A stretch of DNA of 64,000 bases from Pseudomonas sp. PH1b (lineage in GTDB: Bacteria > Pseudomonadota > Gammaproteobacteria > Pseudomonadales > Pseudomonadaceae), in the NCBI RefSeq assembly GCF_000633395.1, contig NZ_AYMU01000015.1:124001-188000 (forward strand), in the 5' to 3' direction. The position numbers were made by a program, and so were the translations under genes. This document shows positions 52,604-61,863 of the stretch, in pieces. A model generated the notes under the pieces. The model was given only the letters and a program-made list of their open reading frames with translations, made no database searches and had not been told where the DNA came from. Each line of letters opens with the position of its first letter. Within the stretch, counting starts at the first letter, position 1.

Positions 52604-53986
52604 TCATGTTGAAGATGAGGCGGATTCAGGATCACGGTTCCAACGTGACAGCAGCAAGCGGTCCAGCAACCACACCACGATCAGCGAAGCCCCCACCAGC
52701 GGGAAGGCCAGGGCCAGCAGGCCGATGACCAGCATCGCGGTTTTCCAGCGCGGCAGGTCGTGGCGCAATGGCGGTACGCCGAGCCGACCCTGGGGGCGAC
52801 GTTGCCACCACATGACGATGCCGCTCACGGCGCCGAGCAGGATCATCAGGCACACCACCAGCACCAGAATCTGGTTGAAGCGGCCGAACATCTTGCCTTC
52901 GTGCAGCATCACCCCCAGCTCGGTGGCCCGGGCGACGTTGCTGTAGTCCTTCCAGCGCACATCGGCGAGCACCTTGGCGCTGTACTGGTCGACGTGCAGG
53001 GTGGCGTCGTGGCGCGGGTCGTCGGCGAACACGGCGATGGTGAATACCCCTGTCGCAGTGCTCGGCAGGGTGATGCTGTAGCCCGCTTCGACCTGGCGCT
53101 GGCGGGCGATGTCCTGCACCGCCTGCAGGCTGATGGCGGGGGCGGCCGGTGCTGCATTGCCAGCGTTGTGGGCCATGTGCTCGGCGTGGTCGCCGGACAT
53201 CGGCATCGGGGTGTTTTCCAGGGCCCAGGGCACGGTCTGGCGGCTGGCGCTATTGAGCTCGCCAGCCTGCTGGTCGGAGGTCGGCACGTCGTTCCACATG
53301 GCCGCCGGGAAGCGGTTCCACAGGTTGGCGTACTGCTTGCCCCAGAAGCCGGTCCAGGTCATGCCGCTGAGCAGCATCAGCAGCAAGAAGGCCGAGCCCC
53401 AGAAACCCAGCACGCCGTGCAGGTCACGCCAGAACAGGCGGCCGCGAGCGCCCCAGCGTGGCCAGAGAACCCCGGCCGAAGACTTGCCCCGCGGCCACCA
53501 CAGGTACAGGCCCGAGACCACCAGGACAATGCCCCAGCTCGCGGCCAGCTCCACCAACCGATCCCCCACGGTGCCGATCATCAGCTCGCCATGAATGGCC
53601 CGGGCCATGGCCTGCAGGTTGCCCTTGGCATCCTGCTCGCCAAGCACGTCGCCGTGGTAGGGGTCGATGAACACATTGAGTTCCTGGCCTTTGTGCTGCA
53701 CCACGAACTGCGCGCTGCGCTCGGCGTCCACAGGGGGTAGGTACTGCTTGATATGGCCCTGGGGGTAGGCCGTTTGCACCCGCTGCAACAGCTCATCGGC
53801 GCTGAGGCTGTGGTGGCTGGCGGGCACCTTGAGCAGGCTGGAGTACATCAGCGGGTCCAGCTGCGGCTTGAACAGGTAGACGATGCCGGTCAGGGCCAGC
53901 ATCACCATGAAGGGGGCGACGAACAGCCCAGCGTAGAAATGCCAACGCCAGGCCAGGTTGTAGAACGACACTTTGGGTCGATTCAT
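52604..53986 (-). CDS. PepSY-associated transmembrane protein (copper-cluster, possible metal reductase)
   Basis: 460 residues with four main membrane segments and PepSY-type periplasmic loops: FYNLAWRWHFYAGLFVAPFMVMLALTGIVYLFKP at the N-terminus, the conserved HGELMIGTVGDRLVELAASWGI and LHGVLGFWGSAFLLLMLLSGMTW. A Met/His-rich loop (MPMSGDHAEHMAHNAG) suggests copper contact. Relatives act as metal or siderophore reductases. It is last in the cluster with oprC and PCuAC, so it may reduce copper during uptake; that is inferred. Confidence 0.82.
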   Translation of the reverse strand: MNRPKVSFYNLAWRWHFYAGLFVAPFMVMLALTGIVYLFKPQLDPLMYSSLLKVPASHHSLSADELLQRVQTAYPQGHIKQYLPPVDAERSAQFVVQHKGQELNVFIDPYHGDVLGEQDAKGNLQAMARAIHGELMIGTVGDRLVELAASWGIVLVVSGLYLWWPRGKSSAGVLWPRWGARGRLFWRDLHGVLGFWGSAFLLLMLLSGMTWTGFWGKQYANLWNRFPAAMWNDVPTSDQQAGELNSASRQTVPWALENTPMPMSGDHAEHMAHNAGNAAPAAPAISLQAVQDIARQRQVEAGYSITLPSTATGVFTIAVFADDPRHDATLHVDQYSAKVLADVRWKDYSNVARATELGVMLHEGKMFGRFNQILVLVVCLMILLGAVSGIVMWWQRRPQGRLGVPPLRHDLPRWKTAMLVIGLLALAFPLVGASLIVVWLLDRLLLSRWNRDPESASSST

Positions 53987-54095
53987 CGAGGAACGCTCCG
54001 CAGGGCTGTGGATCTGTTTTTATGAGGCGCCGATGGCGGCCTGGTAGCCGGCAGGCCGGCCCCTGAACCAGGAGCCGGCCGCTGGCGTTGGGGGG

Positions 54096-56228
54096 TCAGA
54101 AGCTCAGGTCAACCTTGGTCCAGAGCGTGCGCCCCGGTTCCTTGATCGCCTGTGGGTCGGTCGCCGGGTAGCCGAAACCGGCATTGCCCGCCAGGTTCAG
54201 GTGCTCGGCGTAGGCCTTGCCGAACAGGTTGTCGACCCCGGTGCTGAGCTTGAGGTTCTTGGTCACCCGGTAGGCGCCGTTGAGGGAGAACACGCCGAAG
54301 CCGCCGCTCTTGCCGAAGTCCTTGCCGACCACATTGCCTTTGTTCAGGTCCACCCGGTTCTGCGCGGCGACCACGCGCCACAGGGCTCCGGCGCTCCAGT
54401 CGTCCTCGCTGTAGGTCAGGCCGAAGCGCGCATCCAGCGGCGGCATCTGCGGCAGGGCCTTGCCGTCGCTGCTGTTCTTGCCCCAGGCGTAGGCCAGGGT
54501 CGCATCGGCTTTCCAGTTGGAGGTCAGCTTGTAGGCCGCCCCCAGTTCGCCGCCCATGATCCGCGCGTCGATGTTCTCGGCCCGGGACATGCTCATGCCG
54601 CCCATCGCAGAACTGTAATCGAAGAGGATGTAGTCGCGTACCTGGCCGAGGTAGCCCGAGGCCCAGGCTTCCAGGTCTTCACCCTGGTATTGCAGGCCGA
54701 AGTCGAGCTGGGTGGTCTTTTCCGGCTTGATCGAATCGAAGGCGTTCACTGAGCCCGCCGGGCCCATTTTCGGCGAGAACAGCTCCCAGTAGTCGGGGAA
54801 GCGCTGGGTGTGGCCAAGGCCGACATAGAGCGTGGTCGGGCTGTCGGCCAGGTCATGCTCGTAGCGCACGAAGCCGCTGGGCAGGGTGTCGGCGCGGGTG
54901 TCGCCGGCGGTGGGGTTGGGGCGGCTCATCATTCCCGAGCCGATGCTCTGCCGGTAGTCCTTGGCTGAAGCGCGGTCCAGGCGCGCACCGGTGATCAGGC
55001 GGTCACGCTCGGCGGCGTACCAGGTCAGCTCACTGAACGCCCCGTAGTTGTGGAAATCCGCATCCTTGGTGCGGGGCAATTGCTTGTAGGTGTCGATGCC
55101 GCTGCTGGCGCGGTTGCGGTGTTCGTTGGTCTGGGCGTCCAGGCCGCTGATCAACTGCACATCGGCCCAGCGCCAAGTGGCCTTGATCCGTGCTCCAAGG
55201 GTCCGACGGTCGACGTTGGAGGCCATGGGGCCGGCCATCATCCCGGTGCCGGACGGGGTGCGCAGGCTGTAGTTGTCCATCACGTGGTCGGCGTAGTTGT
55301 AGTAGACCTGGGCCTCGACCTTGTCGAGAACGTCGCCGATGTTGGATTTCTCGAAGCGCAGGCCCAGGCTTTCACGCTTGAACTGCGAGCCGTCCATGCC
55401 ACGCCCGGCATAGCGGGCCTCGCCATCGCCCTTGCCGGCGGTGAGCTCCAGCAGGGTGTCGGCGTCCGGGGTCCAGCCCAGGGCCACGTCACCGTTCCAC
55501 TTGTCGTAGCGCGAGGCCACGGTGTCGTTGTTGCCGTCGCGGTAGTCGTCGGCGTGGGCGGTGTTGCCGATCACCCGCACATAACCCAGGGGGCCACCGG
55601 CAGCGGCGTCCAGAGTCTTGTCGAAGCGCCCGTTGGAGCCGGCCAGCAGGCTGGCATTGACCCGGGTGCCGAGTTCGCCGAAGTGTTCCGGCTCACGCTC
55701 GAAGAGCACCGTGCCGGCCGAGGCGCCCGGGCCCCAGAGCACGGTCTGCGGGCCCTTGATCACGGTCAGCTTGTCGTAGGTTTCCGGGGAAATGTAGGAG
55801 GTCGGGGCATCCATGCGGCCGGGGCAGGCGCCGAGCATCATGCCGCCGTTGGTGAGGATGTTCAGACGCGAACCGAACATGCCGCGCAATACCGGATCAC
55901 CGTTGGTGCCGCCGTTGCGCACCAGGGCGAAGCCGGGAATGGTCTTCAGGTAGTCGCCGCCGTCACTGGCCGGCACCGGCTGGCGCGGGTCCTTGGGGTT
56001 GGTGACCACGGTCAGGGGCGAGCTGGGGGCGATGGCGGTGATTACCGTCGGGCTCAGCTCGGTGCTGGTGTGCCGGGAGTGGTCCATGGCGTCTTCGGCC
56101 AATGCCAGTGGCGTGAGCAGGACGCCGCAGAGCATAGCGATGGCGCTGGTGAAACGCTGGCGCGAAGGGTTCAGGGCAAAGCACTGGAGTGGCTGGGCAA
56201 CGCCCAGGCGAGTGTCAGCAGAAAACAT
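54096..56228 (-). CDS. oprC: TonB-dependent copper receptor OprC
   Basis: 710 residues with a long N-region signal peptide ending near LALAED, a plug with VLRGMFGSRLNILTNGGMMLGACPGRMDAPTSYISPETYDKL and a barrel ending TLWTKVDLSF. The CPGRM motif (Cys-x-x-x-Met) in the plug is the copper-binding signature of OprC. Next to it are DUF2946 and PCuAC genes, as in P. aeruginosa. It imports copper across the outer membrane, probably under copper limitation. Confidence 0.93.
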   Translation of the reverse strand: MFSADTRLGVAQPLQCFALNPSRQRFTSAIAMLCGVLLTPLALAEDAMDHSRHTSTELSPTVITAIAPSSPLTVVTNPKDPRQPVPASDGGDYLKTIPGFALVRNGGTNGDPVLRGMFGSRLNILTNGGMMLGACPGRMDAPTSYISPETYDKLTVIKGPQTVLWGPGASAGTVLFEREPEHFGELGTRVNASLLAGSNGRFDKTLDAAAGGPLGYVRVIGNTAHADDYRDGNNDTVASRYDKWNGDVALGWTPDADTLLELTAGKGDGEARYAGRGMDGSQFKRESLGLRFEKSNIGDVLDKVEAQVYYNYADHVMDNYSLRTPSGTGMMAGPMASNVDRRTLGARIKATWRWADVQLISGLDAQTNEHRNRASSGIDTYKQLPRTKDADFHNYGAFSELTWYAAERDRLITGARLDRASAKDYRQSIGSGMMSRPNPTAGDTRADTLPSGFVRYEHDLADSPTTLYVGLGHTQRFPDYWELFSPKMGPAGSVNAFDSIKPEKTTQLDFGLQYQGEDLEAWASGYLGQVRDYILFDYSSAMGGMSMSRAENIDARIMGGELGAAYKLTSNWKADATLAYAWGKNSSDGKALPQMPPLDARFGLTYSEDDWSAGALWRVVAAQNRVDLNKGNVVGKDFGKSGGFGVFSLNGAYRVTKNLKLSTGVDNLFGKAYAEHLNLAGNAGFGYPATDPQAIKEPGRTLWTKVDLSF

Positions 56229-56316
56229 AGTTGTTCCATCGATCGGTCTTGAATGACACGGCCAGCAATACGCGTCTGTCGCGTTGACAGCCGGCCGTGT
56301 GAGATGAGCTAGCGAC

Positions 56317-56763
56317 TCAGCTGGGGATCGGTGGGGCGCGGGTCAGGGCGCCGGGGAACACGGTCTGCCGGGCGTGGCCCAGGCGCGTGGCGGGGATCAG
56401 GAACGACTGGGTGGGAGGCGCCGACAGGGCGGCGAACGACAGGCCCGAGGGCAACGCCGGGCAATTGAACAGCAGGCTGCAGTAGCCACATTTTTCCCAG
56501 AGCACATGCTGTTCGCCCTGGGGCTTGCCATGCTCGCCGTGGCTGGGGGGCTCGTCGTGGCAGGCGGGCGCGCCGCTGCCCATGTCCATCGAAGCGGACA
56601 TGTTCATCGGCATCGCGTGATCCATCGGCATCGACTGGGAAATCAGCGGGCCGATAAAGATCATCAGCATGGCGAACAGGCTGATCCAGCTGCCGCGGCG
56701 GACTCGGAGTGAGTCTCGACGCGACACAGGGTGCCTGACGCCAGGCCTGAGCGGGGCGTTCAC
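56317..56763 (-). CDS. DUF2946 family Met/His-rich protein
   Basis: 148 residues. One membrane segment (ISLFAMLMIFIGPLIS) is followed by a Met/His-rich stretch (QSMPMDHAMPMNMSASMDMG) and the DUF2946 cysteine motif WEKCGYCSLLFNCPALP. These features fit periplasmic copper(I) binding. It lies between the PCuAC chaperone gene and oprC in the same direction. Function is unproven. Confidence 0.8.
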   Translation of the reverse strand: MNAPLRPGVRHPVSRRDSLRVRRGSWISLFAMLMIFIGPLISQSMPMDHAMPMNMSASMDMGSGAPACHDEPPSHGEHGKPQGEQHVLWEKCGYCSLLFNCPALPSGLSFAALSAPPTQSFLIPATRLGHARQTVFPGALTRAPPIPS

Positions 56764-56782
56764 GGTAGAGGCCGGTCAGTGC

Positions 56783-57277
56783 TTACTGGGCGTGCTGGTG
56801 CTCGTGCGTGTTGTCCGGTGCCTGTTTTTGCACTGCGACTTCGACGGTGACGTTACCGGCCTTCTCGAAGTGCAGGGTCAGCGGGAAGCGCTTGCCATCG
56901 CTGAGCAGGCTGCGGTCTTTGAGCTCCAGCAGCATCACGTGGTAACCCATGGGCGCAAAGGTCACCTCGCCCCCGGCGGGTACGGCGACTGTGGGCACCT
57001 GTTGCATCTTCATCAGGTCGCCCTGCATCACGTGTTCATGCAGCTCGGCCTTGCCGGCGATCGGCGTGTCGACGCTGAGCAGGGTGTCGGCAGTCTTGCC
57101 CGGATTGTGCACCACGAAGTAGGCCGCGACGGTCGGCGCATTCGGCGGCAGTTCCTGGGACCAGGGATGGGCGATCTGCAACTCGCCGGCCTTGTAGTCG
57201 TGGGCGGTGGCGAAGCAGGCAGGCAGCAGCAGGGCGGCCAGCAGCAGGGATTGCTTGACCAGGGAAGATGTGGACAT
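56783..57277 (-). CDS. PCu(A)C-type periplasmic copper chaperone
   Basis: 164 residues from MSTSSLVKQ; GGAG lies seven bases upstream, and an upstream in-frame ATG is out of place. Signal peptide ends around FATAHD. The copper site H-x10-M-x21-H-x-M family pattern is seen in ELHEHVMQGDLMKMQQVP and MGYHVMLLELKD, and a His-rich C-terminal tail (NTHEHQHAQ) may add ligands. It would bind copper in the periplasm for delivery to cytochrome oxidase or the PepSY protein. The gene order suggests co-transcription. Confidence 0.9.
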   Translation of the reverse strand: MSTSSLVKQSLLLAALLLPACFATAHDYKAGELQIAHPWSQELPPNAPTVAAYFVVHNPGKTADTLLSVDTPIAGKAELHEHVMQGDLMKMQQVPTVAVPAGGEVTFAPMGYHVMLLELKDRSLLSDGKRFPLTLHFEKAGNVTVEVAVQKQAPDNTHEHQHAQ

Positions 57278-57326
57278 GGCAGTTCTCCAGAACGATTCAA
57301 AAACGCAGATCACTTGCGAAAGGGAA

Positions 57327-57725
57327 TCATGCCAGAGGCGGGGCCCCGGGGTTCAGGCTCGGCCACTGCTGGCGCAGGCTGAGCCATTCGAACGGCGGCT
57401 GGGGGATGCCCGGCTGGGCCTGGAAGCGCTTGAAATACAGCTGTGGGACATGCCCGGGCAGCGCCACCAGCGGGGCGGAGCCGGAGCAGCACCAACAGTG
57501 CTGCATATTCGAGTGATCGTCGTTCTGCGGGGCTTTCTGTTCAAGCTTGCCCAGGGAGATGGCCACCAGCTTGGTACCGGTGGAAGAGCAGAAGCTGCCC
57601 CACAGCAGTTGCTCGTCGACCCCTGAATCGCTGCGCTGCATGGCCCCGGAAAGCGGCATGGCAAGCATGTTGAACAGCACTGCGAAGCAGGCGATCCAGG
57701 CAAATGCGAGCCGTTGTCGGGACAT
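57327..57725 (-). CDS. DUF2946 family protein (second copy)
   Basis: 132 residues with a signal-like start (AWIACFAVLFNMLAMPLSGAM) and the DUF2946 motif HSNMQHCWCCSGSAPLV. The Cys/His/Met cluster suggests metal binding. It heads the copper cluster as read on the minus strand, followed by the PCuAC gene 49 bp later. Confidence 0.78.
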   Translation of the reverse strand: MSRQRLAFAWIACFAVLFNMLAMPLSGAMQRSDSGVDEQLLWGSFCSSTGTKLVAISLGKLEQKAPQNDDHSNMQHCWCCSGSAPLVALPGHVPQLYFKRFQAQPGIPQPPFEWLSLRQQWPSLNPGAPPLA

Positions 57726-57746
57726 GGTGGGCGATCCGTCGGTTGA

Positions 57747-57775
57747 GCGATCAGGCGGGTATTTAGCCTGATCGC
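57747..57775. other. Inverted repeat upstream of the copper cluster
   Basis: A perfect 10-bp inverted repeat (57747-57756 with 57766-57775, arm GCGATCAGGC) with a 9-base loop lies between the toxin-antitoxin genes and the first copper gene. No T-run follows on the minus strand, so it may be an operator or attenuator rather than a terminator. Confidence 0.45.
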
Positions 57776-57825
57776 TGTGGATAAGTAAAAAAACACTGTG
57801 TGCGGTGTGGTGTCGCAGTGCCCGG

Positions 57826-58116
57826 TCAAGCCAGGCCGACGTGGAGTTTCAGCCCCAGTGCCTTCATGACCTTGATGATAGTCGCGAACTCGGGATTGCC
57901 CTGGCTGCCCAGGGCCTTGTACAGGCTTTCGCGGCCCAGCCCGGTAGCCCGTGCGACCTGGGTCATGCCGCGGGCCCGGGCGATGTCGTTGAGGGCGGCA
58001 CGGATCAGCACGCCGTCGCCGGTGTCTTCCTCGAAGCAGGCCTCGAGGTAGGCAACCATGTCTTCAGGGGTCTTGAGGTACTCCGCCGCGTCGAAGCGGG
58101 TCACTGGGGTGCGCAT
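57826..58116 (-). CDS. Antitoxin of an addiction module (HigA-like, XRE)
   Basis: 96 residues: an N-terminal RFDAAEYLKTPEDMVAYLEAC segment typical of addiction module antidote proteins, then a Cro/CI helix-turn-helix (MTQVARATGLGRESLYKALG). Lies 3 bp downstream of the toxin gene, toxin first, as in HigBA systems. It would neutralise the toxin and repress the pair. Confidence 0.87.
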   Translation of the reverse strand: MRTPVTRFDAAEYLKTPEDMVAYLEACFEEDTGDGVLIRAALNDIARARGMTQVARATGLGRESLYKALGSQGNPEFATIIKVMKALGLKLHVGLA

Positions 58117-58119
58117 GTT

Positions 58120-58422
58120 TCAGCCCTCGCTCATGAGGTCGTGGGCCAGTTGCCTGGCCTGTTGGATGTCGCGTTTCTGGGTGGACTTGTCGCCACCGAT
58201 CAACAGCAGGTAGATCCGTTTGCCTCGACGGGAGAAGTACACCCGGTAGCCGGGACCGCGATGGATGCGCATTTCATGCACGCCCTCGCCGACGGGCTCG
58301 CAGTCTCCGAAGTGCCCCAGTTGCGCGGCCCTCACCCTGGCCAGTACGCGAGTCTTTGCCTGAGGGTCGTTCAGGTGGAGGAGCCAGCGAGTGAACTCCC
58401 GAGTCTGCTCGAAGATCAACAT
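58120..58422 (-). CDS. Toxin of an addiction module (HigB/RelE-like killer protein)
   Basis: 100 residues from MLIFEQTREFTRWL, with AAGGA ten bases upstream; a longer frame adds 19 unlikely residues. RelE-superfamily features: RVRAAQLGHFGDCEPVGEGVHEMRIHRGPGYRVYFSRRGKRIYLLLIGGDKSTQ. It is expected to cleave mRNA in the ribosome. Partner antitoxin is adjacent. It may stabilise this stretch of chromosome between the copper and cobalamin clusters. Confidence 0.88.
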   Translation of the reverse strand: MLIFEQTREFTRWLLHLNDPQAKTRVLARVRAAQLGHFGDCEPVGEGVHEMRIHRGPGYRVYFSRRGKRIYLLLIGGDKSTQKRDIQQARQLAHDLMSEG

Positions 58423-58604
58423 AGCGACTGTATTCCTTGGGATACTGACTGGCAACCCATTTGCCAGCTTGATGCTCAATAACGTGACGATCGGTCTTGT
58501 GCCGTATCGGCGTCACTGAGGTTGTCCAGGGAGGCTAAGGCATGGGCCAAGGCGGCGCTGTCAGGGGGGTCGCCTGTGAGGGTGAGGCGAGACGTTTTTG
58601 TCTG

Positions 58605-59333
58605 TCAGGCTGTGTACTGTGAGTGCATCGCGGTCAGCAGTTCGGTGACGCTGCTGAACACTCGATCGGCCTCGGGCAGCTCCGGACGCTTGAGTACCAG
58701 CACCGGTATTGCACGCTCGCGGGCCACTTCCAACTTCGGCTCGGTGGCGCTGCTACCGCTGTTCTTGCTGATCAGTACATCGATTTGCCGGCGCTCGAAC
58801 AGGGCGCGCTCGTCCTCGATCAGAAAGGGGCCGCGAGCACCGATCACTTCGCAGCGTTCATTGCCCGCACAGGCTTCCAGTGCACGCAGGGTCCAGAACT
58901 GCCCTGCAGGAATCTCGTCCAGGTGCTGCAAGGGTTCGCGGCCCAGGGTGAACAGCGGCCGTTTGAATTCGTCGAGGGCGTCCACCAGTTGCCCCCAATC
59001 AGCGACCTCACGCCAGTCATCCCCGGGTTGCGGTTGCCAGGCCGGACGCCGCAAGGCCCAGCAAGCTGTGTTGCTGAGGCGCGCGGCGGCCACTGCATTG
59101 GCACTGATCCGGGCGGCATAGGGATGGGTGGCATCGAGCAGCAGGCCGATCCGTTCTTCGCGAATAAACGCCGCCAGGCCATCGGCGCCGCCGTAGCCCC
59201 CGACCCGTACCTGACAGTCCAGGTCGCGGGGTACCCGGCCGATGCCGGCCAGGCTGTAGATATGCTGCGGGCCCAGGGTACGGGCGATGGCCAGGGCTTC
59301 AGTGACTCCACCCAGGAGCAGGATGCGAGTCAT
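58605..59333 (-). CDS. cobK: Precorrin-6A reductase CobK
   Basis: 242 residues from MTRILLLGGVTEALAIA. The dinucleotide-binding start, the ATHPYAARISANAV motif and the C-terminal ISKNSGSSATEPKLEVARE are CobK signatures. It reduces precorrin-6A with NADPH in cobalamin synthesis. Its start overlaps the cbiD stop by 4 bp. Confidence 0.95.
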   Translation of the reverse strand: MTRILLLGGVTEALAIARTLGPQHIYSLAGIGRVPRDLDCQVRVGGYGGADGLAAFIREERIGLLLDATHPYAARISANAVAAARLSNTACWALRRPAWQPQPGDDWREVADWGQLVDALDEFKRPLFTLGREPLQHLDEIPAGQFWTLRALEACAGNERCEVIGARGPFLIEDERALFERRQIDVLISKNSGSSATEPKLEVARERAIPVLVLKRPELPEADRVFSSVTELLTAMHSQYTA

Positions 59334-60427
59334 GAAAAGGCTCCAGCATGGCCGACAATGCCGCCCTGGCGATCGATGGCAAAGACCTCCACCTGGACCT
59401 GGGACGGCACCACGCTGCGGGCGAATGCCAGGGCGTGCCGGCACACCGCGGCCCCCAGGGCCACCCCGGCGGCGCTGGCCATGGCCAGCGCCTGCTGGCT
59501 GGTATTGGCCTCGCGAATGGCCTGTTGCAGGGCCGGATCGGCGCCCTCTTGCGCAGCCCATTCGGCCAGTTGCCCCAGGTCGATGCTGGAGTGACGGCTG
59601 TGCAGGTCCATGTGCCCGGCGGCCAGCTTGCTGATCTTGCCGAAACCGCCGCACAGGCTGAGCTTGTCCACAGGCACTTTGCGCAGGTGCTTGAGCACGG
59701 CGCCGACAAAGTCGCCCATTTCGATCAGGGCGATTTCCGGCAAGCCGTAGACGCGGCGCATGGTGTCTTCGCTGGCGTTGCCGGTGCAGGCGGCAATGTG
59801 CAGGTAGCCATTGGTCTTGGCCACGTCGATGCCCTGGTGGATCGAGGCGATGTAGGCCGAACAGGAAAAAGGCCGGACGATGCCGCTGGTGCCGAGAATC
59901 GACAGCCCCCCGAGGATCCCCAGGCGCGGGTTCATGGTTTTCAGGGCCAAGGCCTCGCCGTCGCGGACATTCACCGTGACCTCGAAGCCACCGTGATAGG
60001 CCCGCTCTTCGGCCAGGCTCAACAGGTGTTCAGTGATCATCTTGCGCGGCACCGGGTTGATCGCCGGTTCCCCTACGGCCAGGACCAGGCCTGGGCGGGT
60101 CACGGTCCCCACGCCTTGGCCGGCGACGAAGCGGATTCCCGGCTCAGGCGTCAGGCGGACCTGGGAATACAACAGCGCGCCGTGGGTCACGTCCGGATCA
60201 TCCCCGGCGTCCTTGAGGGTGCCCGCTTCCGCGCCGTCCTCAATGTGACGGCAGAACTCCAGGCGCATCTGCACCTGCTTGCCCTTGGGCAGGATGATAT
60301 CCACCGCGTCCGCGTCGACGCCCCCCAGCAACAGGCGAGCCGCCGCGAGGCTGGTGGCGGTGGCGCAGCTGCCGGTGGTCAGGCCGCTGCGCAGGGGCGC
60401 GGGCTGTTCTGCGGTTTCGTCACGCAT
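59330..60427 (-). CDS. cbiD: Cobalt-precorrin-5B C1-methyltransferase CbiD
   Basis: 365 residues starting MRDETAEQPAPLRSGLTTGSCATATS; the LRSGLTTGSCA opening is diagnostic of CbiD. Other conserved parts are NPVPRKMITEHL and LGTSGIVRPFS. CbiD belongs to the anaerobic-type pathway, yet the cluster also has the oxygen-using CobG; Pseudomonas clusters of this kind use CbiD in place of CobF. Coupled to cobK by overlap. Confidence 0.95.
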   Translation of the reverse strand: MRDETAEQPAPLRSGLTTGSCATATSLAAARLLLGGVDADAVDIILPKGKQVQMRLEFCRHIEDGAEAGTLKDAGDDPDVTHGALLYSQVRLTPEPGIRFVAGQGVGTVTRPGLVLAVGEPAINPVPRKMITEHLLSLAEERAYHGGFEVTVNVRDGEALALKTMNPRLGILGGLSILGTSGIVRPFSCSAYIASIHQGIDVAKTNGYLHIAACTGNASEDTMRRVYGLPEIALIEMGDFVGAVLKHLRKVPVDKLSLCGGFGKISKLAAGHMDLHSRHSSIDLGQLAEWAAQEGADPALQQAIREANTSQQALAMASAAGVALGAAVCRHALAFARSVVPSQVQVEVFAIDRQGGIVGHAGAFS

Positions 60428-60517
60428 GCCCTGGCTCCTGTGGCAACGAGCCTGCTGGCGCTAGGGATGACGCCCTGCTCCAGAGTGTTTTCGCGGGGCG
60501 TCCCGGGCCTGCAGTAC

Positions 60518-61732
60518 TCATGACGCATCCAGGGGTTTGCACAGGTCCAGCAGGGTGATCGGCAGGGCCTGGCGCCAGGTGTCGAATTCGCCCAGGGGCT
60601 GGGCCTGGGCAACATGGATGCGGGTCAGTTCGCCACCGTGCCGGTCGCGCCAGTGCGCCAGGGTCATTTCACTTTGCAGGGTCACCGCGTTGGCCACCAG
60701 GCGTCCGCCGGGCTTGAGCTGTTCCCAGCAGGTCTGCAAGACGCCTTCACGGGTCACGCCGCCACCGATGAACACCGCGTCCGGGCGTTCCAGTCCGGCC
60801 AGGGCCTGGGGCGCGCTGCCGCGGATCAGTTGCAGCCCGGGCACCCCGAGGGCATCGCGGTTGTATTCGATCAGTTGCTGGCGGCCGTCATCGGCCTCGA
60901 TGGCCAGGGCCCGGCAGCTGGGATGGGCGCGCATCCATTCGATGCCGATGGAGCCGCTGCCGGCGCCCACGTCCCAGAGCAGCTCACCGGGCACCGGCGC
61001 AAGGCGGGCCAGGGTGATGGCGCGCACGTCCCGCTTGGTCAACTGGCCGTCATGGCGAAAGGCCGAATCCGGCAGGCCGGCCAGGCGCGACAGGCGCGGC
61101 GCACCTGCCTCGGCCCGACACTCGATGGCCAGCAGGTTGAGGTCGGCAATCGGTGGGTCGCTCCAATCGTGGGCGCTGCCGTCGATACGGCGCTCCAGGG
61201 GGCCGCCCAGGTGCTCCAGCACGCTGATCCGGCTCGGGCCGAAGCCGCGCTCGCGCAACAGGGCAGCGATGGCCGCCGGGCTGTGGCCGTCATTGCTCAG
61301 CACCAGCAGGCGCACACCGCTGGACAGTTGGGCATTGAGCGCGGCGATCGGCCGCGCCACCACCGACAGGCTGGTCACTTCCTGCAATGGCCAGCCCAGG
61401 CGGGCGGCGGCCAGGGAGTAGGAGGAAGGAAAGGGCAGCACCTGCAGCTCTTCCACGGGCAGTTGGCGCGCCAGGCTGGCACCGACACCGAACAGCATCG
61501 GATCGCCGCTGGCCAGCACACAGACCGGTGCCCCGCGCTGACTCAGTACCGGCTCCAGGGAAAACGGGCTGGGCCACAGCTGGCGCTCGCCGCGGATGCA
61601 CGCGGGCAGCAGATCCAGCTGGCGCTGGCCGCCCACGATCCGCGAAGCGCCGAGCAAGGCATGACGGGCATTCCTGCCCAGGCCCTTGAAGCCGTCTTCA
61701 CCGATTCCCACTACTGTCAGCCAGGGCGACAT
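60518..61732 (-). CDS. cobL: Precorrin-6Y C5,15-methyltransferase (decarboxylating) CobL
   Basis: 404 residues, a CbiE-CbiT fusion. The N-terminal tetrapyrrole methylase domain (about 1-200) starts WLTVVGIGEDGFKGL and has VCVLASGDPMLFGVGASLA. The C-terminal SAM-dependent domain has LLWDVGAGSGSIGIEWMRAHP. It methylates C5 and C15 and removes the C12 acetate carboxyl. Divergent from cobG, with a 131-bp intergenic region holding both promoters; no cobalamin riboswitch is visible there. Confidence 0.95.
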   Translation of the reverse strand: MSPWLTVVGIGEDGFKGLGRNARHALLGASRIVGGQRQLDLLPACIRGERQLWPSPFSLEPVLSQRGAPVCVLASGDPMLFGVGASLARQLPVEELQVLPFPSSYSLAAARLGWPLQEVTSLSVVARPIAALNAQLSSGVRLLVLSNDGHSPAAIAALLRERGFGPSRISVLEHLGGPLERRIDGSAHDWSDPPIADLNLLAIECRAEAGAPRLSRLAGLPDSAFRHDGQLTKRDVRAITLARLAPVPGELLWDVGAGSGSIGIEWMRAHPSCRALAIEADDGRQQLIEYNRDALGVPGLQLIRGSAPQALAGLERPDAVFIGGGVTREGVLQTCWEQLKPGGRLVANAVTLQSEMTLAHWRDRHGGELTRIHVAQAQPLGEFDTWRQALPITLLDLCKPLDAS

Positions 61733-61863
61733 CTAATTTCCTCAAACCGAAGGTTCCGATGGGCAAGCTTTTCATGCCTTCGGACAAAGCAGGCATAATA
61801 CCGCGCCTGCGCTGACGAAGCGCTGTTCCCATACTGCCGGTTGCCCCCTTGAACGAACGCTCG

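Noticed and set aside
61733..61863. Possible cobalamin riboswitch between divergent cobL and cobG.
   Set aside because: The region is only 131 bp and shows no B12-box-like sequence or the multi-stem layout required.
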